Assembly: GCA_030824095.1 (NCBI GenBank)
Contig: JAVBYK010000438.1
Coordinates: forward strand, 1 to 8,155
Origin: a bacterium
Lineage (GTDB): Bacteria; Pseudomonadota; Gammaproteobacteria; Burkholderiales; Burkholderiaceae_C
Length of the DNA stretch: 8,155 nucleotides
Direction of reading: 5' to 3'
The notes below the pieces were generated by a model. That model did not search any database. It was not told the DNA's origin and worked only from the letters and a program-made list of their open reading frames with translations. The translations under genes and the position numbers were made by a program. Positions 5,494-8,155 of the stretch are shown here, piece by piece (positions within the stretch are counted from its first letter, which is position 1; each line of letters begins with the position of its first letter).

Positions 5494-6753
5494 ATGCCAA
5501 ACTCGCAGAACGCTCAGACCCTCCACATCGAGCGCCTTGCCGATGTGATTGCGCTGCCAATCGGTCGTTGGAACGCGAACGCGCGCCTTGTCTACTGCAA
5601 CGCACCCTATCTGGCCTGGTCGGGCCGTCCACACGAGCAGCTGATCGGAAAAACACTCGAAGAACTCTATGGTGCTGCAGCCTGGGCGGCGGCGAAACCC
5701 GCGTTCGAATCCGCCTTTGGTGGCGCAATCGCCAGCTATGAACGCTTGCTCACGCATCCGCCACACCCTCAGCGCTGGGCGCGGATGCAGGTGTTTCCGG
5801 ATGCGGACGAAGGGGGTTCGGTTGCCTCGGTCTTTACCATTGCGACCGATATCCACGAAGACGTCATCGCCCGCGACGCGCTCATTGCAGCCCGAAAGCG
5901 GCTGGACCGCTTCACCGAAAACATCCCCTCCCCGCTGACCTATGTCGATGGTGACTGCATTCTGCGTTTCGTCAACAAGGCATGGAGCACCATCACCGGC
6001 ATCCCGGCCAACCATGCCGTGGGGCGCCACGTCAGTGCTGTGCGCGGCGAGGCGAGTTGGCTGGAACAGCAGCCCTACTATGGGAGGGCGCTGGCCGGTG
6101 ACGCGGCGCACTTTTCCCGTCTGGTGGATGGCTTGGTCAATGGCCCCCGCTGGATGCGTACCAGCTATGTGCCCGACATTGATGAGGCCGGGTCAGTGGT
6201 GGGCGTCTACACCGTCACCACCGATGTGCATGACCTGACCGACACGCAGGAGAAATTGCGTCGCAGTGTCGAGCGCGATGCACTCACCGACGCCCTGAGC
6301 CGCCACACGATGATGTCCTTCATCGAATGCTCGATTGCCGACCCCGATCTGGAATATGCCCTGTTCTTCATTGACCTAGATGGTTTCAAGGCCGTCAACG
6401 ACGAAAAAGGCCACCATGTTGGCGACCGGCTGCTGGCCGACGTTGCCAGAGCCCTTCGTGGCGCGGTTCGGGCTGAGGATGCTGTCGGGCGCTTCGGCGG
6501 TGATGAGTTTCTGGTGCTGGCGCGGGTGAACGGACAAACGGGTGCCGAAGCACTTGCTGAACACCTGCGCATCTCCATCAAGGCCGTGGCGGAAGCGGCC
6601 GGAGACCAGGTCAGCGCCAGCATCGGCTACGCCCTGGCGCCGGCCGACACCCGCGACTCCATGCAGCTCCTGCACCATGCCGACGAAGCCATGTACGTCG
6701 CCAAGCGCCAGGGGAAGAATCGGGCCATGCCGTGGGCGGGTGCCAGGAGCTGA
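5494..6753 (+). CDS. PAS-PAS-GGDEF diguanylate cyclase
   Basis: Predicted cytoplasmic diguanylate cyclase making c-di-GMP from two GTP. From ATG 5494 it has 419 residues with no membrane segment or signal peptide. Two PAS-like sensor modules come first: about 12-125 (with ARLVYCNAPYLAWSG) and about 135-250 (with LTYVDGDCILRFVNKAW); each ends in a typical TDIHE or TTDVHDLT strand. The GGDEF domain (about 255-415) starts with RDALTDALSR (a variant of D.LTgL.NR), has the metal-binding FFIDLDGFK (291-299), an intact GGDEF (335-339) in GRFGGDEF, and DEAMYVAKRQGKNR near the end. The product-inhibition I-site RxxD is present as RAED (326-329), exactly five residues before GGDEF, so feedback-controlled activity is expected. 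No EAL domain follows. The PAS ligand cannot be read from the sequence. TTG 5446 is an in-frame alternative start adding 16 residues, with GAGGG 13 nt before it; both starts have poor ribosome binding sites. The gene is convergent with the next one, 32 nt away. Confidence 0.93.
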   Translation: MPNSQNAQTLHIERLADVIALPIGRWNANARLVYCNAPYLAWSGRPHEQLIGKTLEELYGAAAWAAAKPAFESAFGGAIASYERLLTHPPHPQRWARMQVFPDADEGGSVASVFTIATDIHEDVIARDALIAARKRLDRFTENIPSPLTYVDGDCILRFVNKAWSTITGIPANHAVGRHVSAVRGEASWLEQQPYYGRALAGDAAHFSRLVDGLVNGPRWMRTSYVPDIDEAGSVVGVYTVTTDVHDLTDTQEKLRRSVERDALTDALSRHTMMSFIECSIADPDLEYALFFIDLDGFKAVNDEKGHHVGDRLLADVARALRGAVRAEDAVGRFGGDEFLVLARVNGQTGAEALAEHLRISIKAVAEAAGDQVSASIGYALAPADTRDSMQLLHHADEAMYVAKRQGKNRAMPWAGARS

Positions 6754-6785
6754 CATAGACCAACTCATATCCATCGCAGACTGTG

Positions 6786-7682
6786 CTACGGGCTGGTGGT
6801 GCCCGCCCGCACCAAACGGTCCATCAGTGCCATCATGGGTTCACGGCAACCAGCCCGCTGGTGATGCGGACTGAGTGTGCCCACCCCAAATTCGGAGGTC
6901 ACCTGCTGCGGTTTGTCGTACGTGGGCAATTGCGCCAACACCTGATTGCTATGGGTGTCTATCAATTGGTAGAAGCCCAACTGGCCATGAAGGGAGGCGG
7001 GATCGTTCTGATAGTTCAGCACATGGCGCGCAGTCGCTTGCGCCACCGGGCGTATACGCAGGCATTGGCCCGCGGGTAGCGGCGTTGCAGCCAATTCATC
7101 CCGCGCCGAGACGGGCAGTTCCGCATCGGGAACGCAGGTTCCGGCGCCGCGGGGAGCCAAGTCTATGTGGGCGTAAGTTGCAGCATCCTGGTTCACGGTC
7201 CAGGCCGGGTCCATTGGGCTGCGCGAACGCACGATAAAAGGCGGCTTGCCGGGCAACCGCTGCACCTTGACTTCGACAAAGGCCAGGCGCCGGTTCAGCA
7301 ACAATCGCAACAAGGAGCGCGTATCCAGCCCCGTGACAGTATCGGCAATGGAGTCAACCGCGTAGTAGCTGCGGGTCAACTGGTTCAGCTCGGCTTCGCA
7401 TCGGGCTATCACCTTGTCACGCTGGGCCATGCTGACCTCCAGGCGCGGATCGCCATACATGTCTCGCCGGGTGGGCGCCTGCACACTGCCGATCACTACC
7501 ACCATGAGGGTCAACACCATCCCCGCCGACACAGCACTCCCCGGCCGTGCACGCAGTCGCCACACCAGCCACAGCCCGGCCACCAGCACCACGGCCAACA
7601 CACCCATCTTGATGTACCACAGGCCACCGGCAGCCACGAAAGCCATGGATGCGTACGCAAAAAGAATGCTGAAAATATCCAT
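6786..7682 (-). CDS. Unrecognised membrane protein with large C-terminal domain
   Basis: I do not recognise this family. From ATG 7682 it has 298 residues. Three hydrophobic segments lie near the N-terminus, about 4-21, 26-43 and 52-67, the last two separated by a basic WRLRARPG loop. A soluble domain of about 230 residues follows. The basic loop between segments 2 and 3 suggests it is cytoplasmic, which would put the C-terminal domain in the periplasm; this is inference from charge only. That domain holds four Cys (95, 183, 207, 279), which could form disulfides there, and no catalytic motif I know. Start choice is open. An in-frame TTG at 7769 overlaps the AraC-type stop (TTGA) and has GGAGG 10 nt upstream, whereas ATG 7682 has no visible ribosome binding site. 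The 29 extra residues look unlike a natural N-terminus, while ATG 7682 leads directly into a membrane segment. Likely co-transcribed with the upstream regulator gene. Confidence 0.72.
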   Translation of the reverse strand: MDIFSILFAYASMAFVAAGGLWYIKMGVLAVVLVAGLWLVWRLRARPGSAVSAGMVLTLMVVVIGSVQAPTRRDMYGDPRLEVSMAQRDKVIARCEAELNQLTRSYYAVDSIADTVTGLDTRSLLRLLLNRRLAFVEVKVQRLPGKPPFIVRSRSPMDPAWTVNQDAATYAHIDLAPRGAGTCVPDAELPVSARDELAATPLPAGQCLRIRPVAQATARHVLNYQNDPASLHGQLGFYQLIDTHSNQVLAQLPTYDKPQQVTSEFGVGTLSPHHQRAGCREPMMALMDRLVRAGTTSP

Positions 7683-7765
7683 AGGGTGTGCTGGGGTACG
7701 TGCTGAAGTGCCGCGGCTCACTGTACCGCACAGGCCTGGCGGGTAAGCAGCCGATGTCTTTCGCT

Positions 7766-8155
7766 TCAAAGGGCGCCAGCCTCCGACAGGCTTTTCTGGT
7801 ATTCACCTGGCGCCATGCCTACCAGCTGGCGAAAGTCGCGCACAAAGTGGGCCTGGTCAAAGTAGCCCAACTCCAGCGCCAGCGCGGTCCAGCTCAGCGT
7901 CTTGCCGGCCTGCACCTGGGCAATCGCCTCGTGCAGGCGGTAGCGCTGTATCACCCACTTGGGGCCAACACCCACATACCTTTGAAACAGCCGTTGCAGG
8001 CCGCGTTTGTTCAGCCCACTAATGGCTATCACATCATCCACGGACACGATGGAGGTGTCTTGGGCGATGCGCTCCAGCAGACTGCTGACCCGCGCCACCT
8101 GCGCGTCTGCAGCGGGCAGGCGGAGCAACAAGAATGATTCGGCTGCCGCGCACAT
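7766..8155 (-). CDS. AraC-family transcriptional regulator, C-terminal part (partial)
   Basis: The visible 129 residues carry the two helix-turn-helix units of an AraC/XylS DNA-binding domain: the first about 38-76 (with VDDVIAISGLNKRGLQRLF), the second about 88-121 (ALELGYFDQAHFVRDFRQ, then VGMAPGEYQ), which fits the AraC family signature closely. AraC regulators are usually about 250-300 residues with an N-terminal sensing domain, so the gene very probably continues past the right edge. The ATG formed by the last three bases (8153-8155) is likely an internal Met, because residues 1-35 still look like part of a larger protein. The protein should bind DNA and regulate nearby or distant promoters; its ligand cannot be known from this part. 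Its TGA overlaps a TTG that could start the downstream membrane-protein gene. Confidence 0.92.
   Translation of the reverse strand: MCAAAESFLLLRLPAADAQVARVSSLLERIAQDTSIVSVDDVIAISGLNKRGLQRLFQRYVGVGPKWVIQRYRLHEAIAQVQAGKTLSWTALALELGYFDQAHFVRDFRQLVGMAPGEYQKSLSEAGAL

Noticed and set aside
6789..6805. Hairpin CGGGC-N7-GCCCG between the convergent genes, as a possible terminator
   Set aside because: The stem is only 5 bp, lies within the last codons of the - strand gene, and has no T-run after it on either strand.
7683..7765. Possible promoter of the membrane-protein gene on the - strand (TACAGT as -10 box)
   Set aside because: The hexamer matches TATAAT at only 4 of 6 bases and the best -35 candidate is very weak; in GC-rich DNA this is expected by chance, and co-transcription with the regulator explains expression.
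1..8155. Mobile element, prophage, CRISPR array, RNA gene or defence system
   Set aside because: No transposase, integrase or repeat array is seen, and no tRNA-like cloverleaf; gene content and base composition look uniform and chromosomal throughout.

Overview
The window looks like chromosomal DNA from a GC-rich Gram-negative betaproteobacterium, most likely Burkholderiales and probably Comamonadaceae. This rests on high GC, strongly GC3-biased codon use, GTG/TTG starts and the style of the envelope proteins; no marker gene fixes the genus. I see no tRNA, rRNA, CRISPR array, insertion sequence or phage gene, and every complete gene is an intact frame.

Left part (1-5343, + strand). The last 25 codons of an unidentified gene are followed by a tight five-gene cluster: MlaE-type ABC permease, MlaF-type ATPase, single-MCE-domain protein with a long helical tail, PqiC-type ABC-transport auxiliary lipoprotein, and an AsmA-family protein. 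Junctions are +1 nt, about -4 nt (GTGA), -4 nt (ATGA) and +4 nt, so this is almost certainly one operon with coupled translation. Together the products form an envelope-spanning lipid transport machine: permease and ATPase in the inner membrane, MCE protein reaching into the periplasm, lipoprotein probably in the outer membrane, and an inner-membrane-anchored AsmA protein that may be a second bridge or helper. The periplasmic carrier MlaC and STAS protein MlaB of the classical Mla operon are absent here. The MCE gene has an unusual start: the best family-like N-terminus and the best ribosome binding site both point to an ATC codon 12 nt before the first usable GTG.

Middle part (5344-6753, + strand). 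A leader of about 150 nt with a possible -10 box and a small hairpin precedes a soluble PAS-PAS-GGDEF diguanylate cyclase with intact catalytic (GGDEF) and inhibitory (RxxD) sites. It is a separate signalling gene.

Right part (6786-8155, - strand). Convergent to the cyclase lie an unrecognised protein with three predicted membrane segments and a large, Cys-containing extracytoplasmic domain, and upstream of it the C-terminal DNA-binding half of an AraC-family regulator cut by the window edge. These two are probably co-transcribed.
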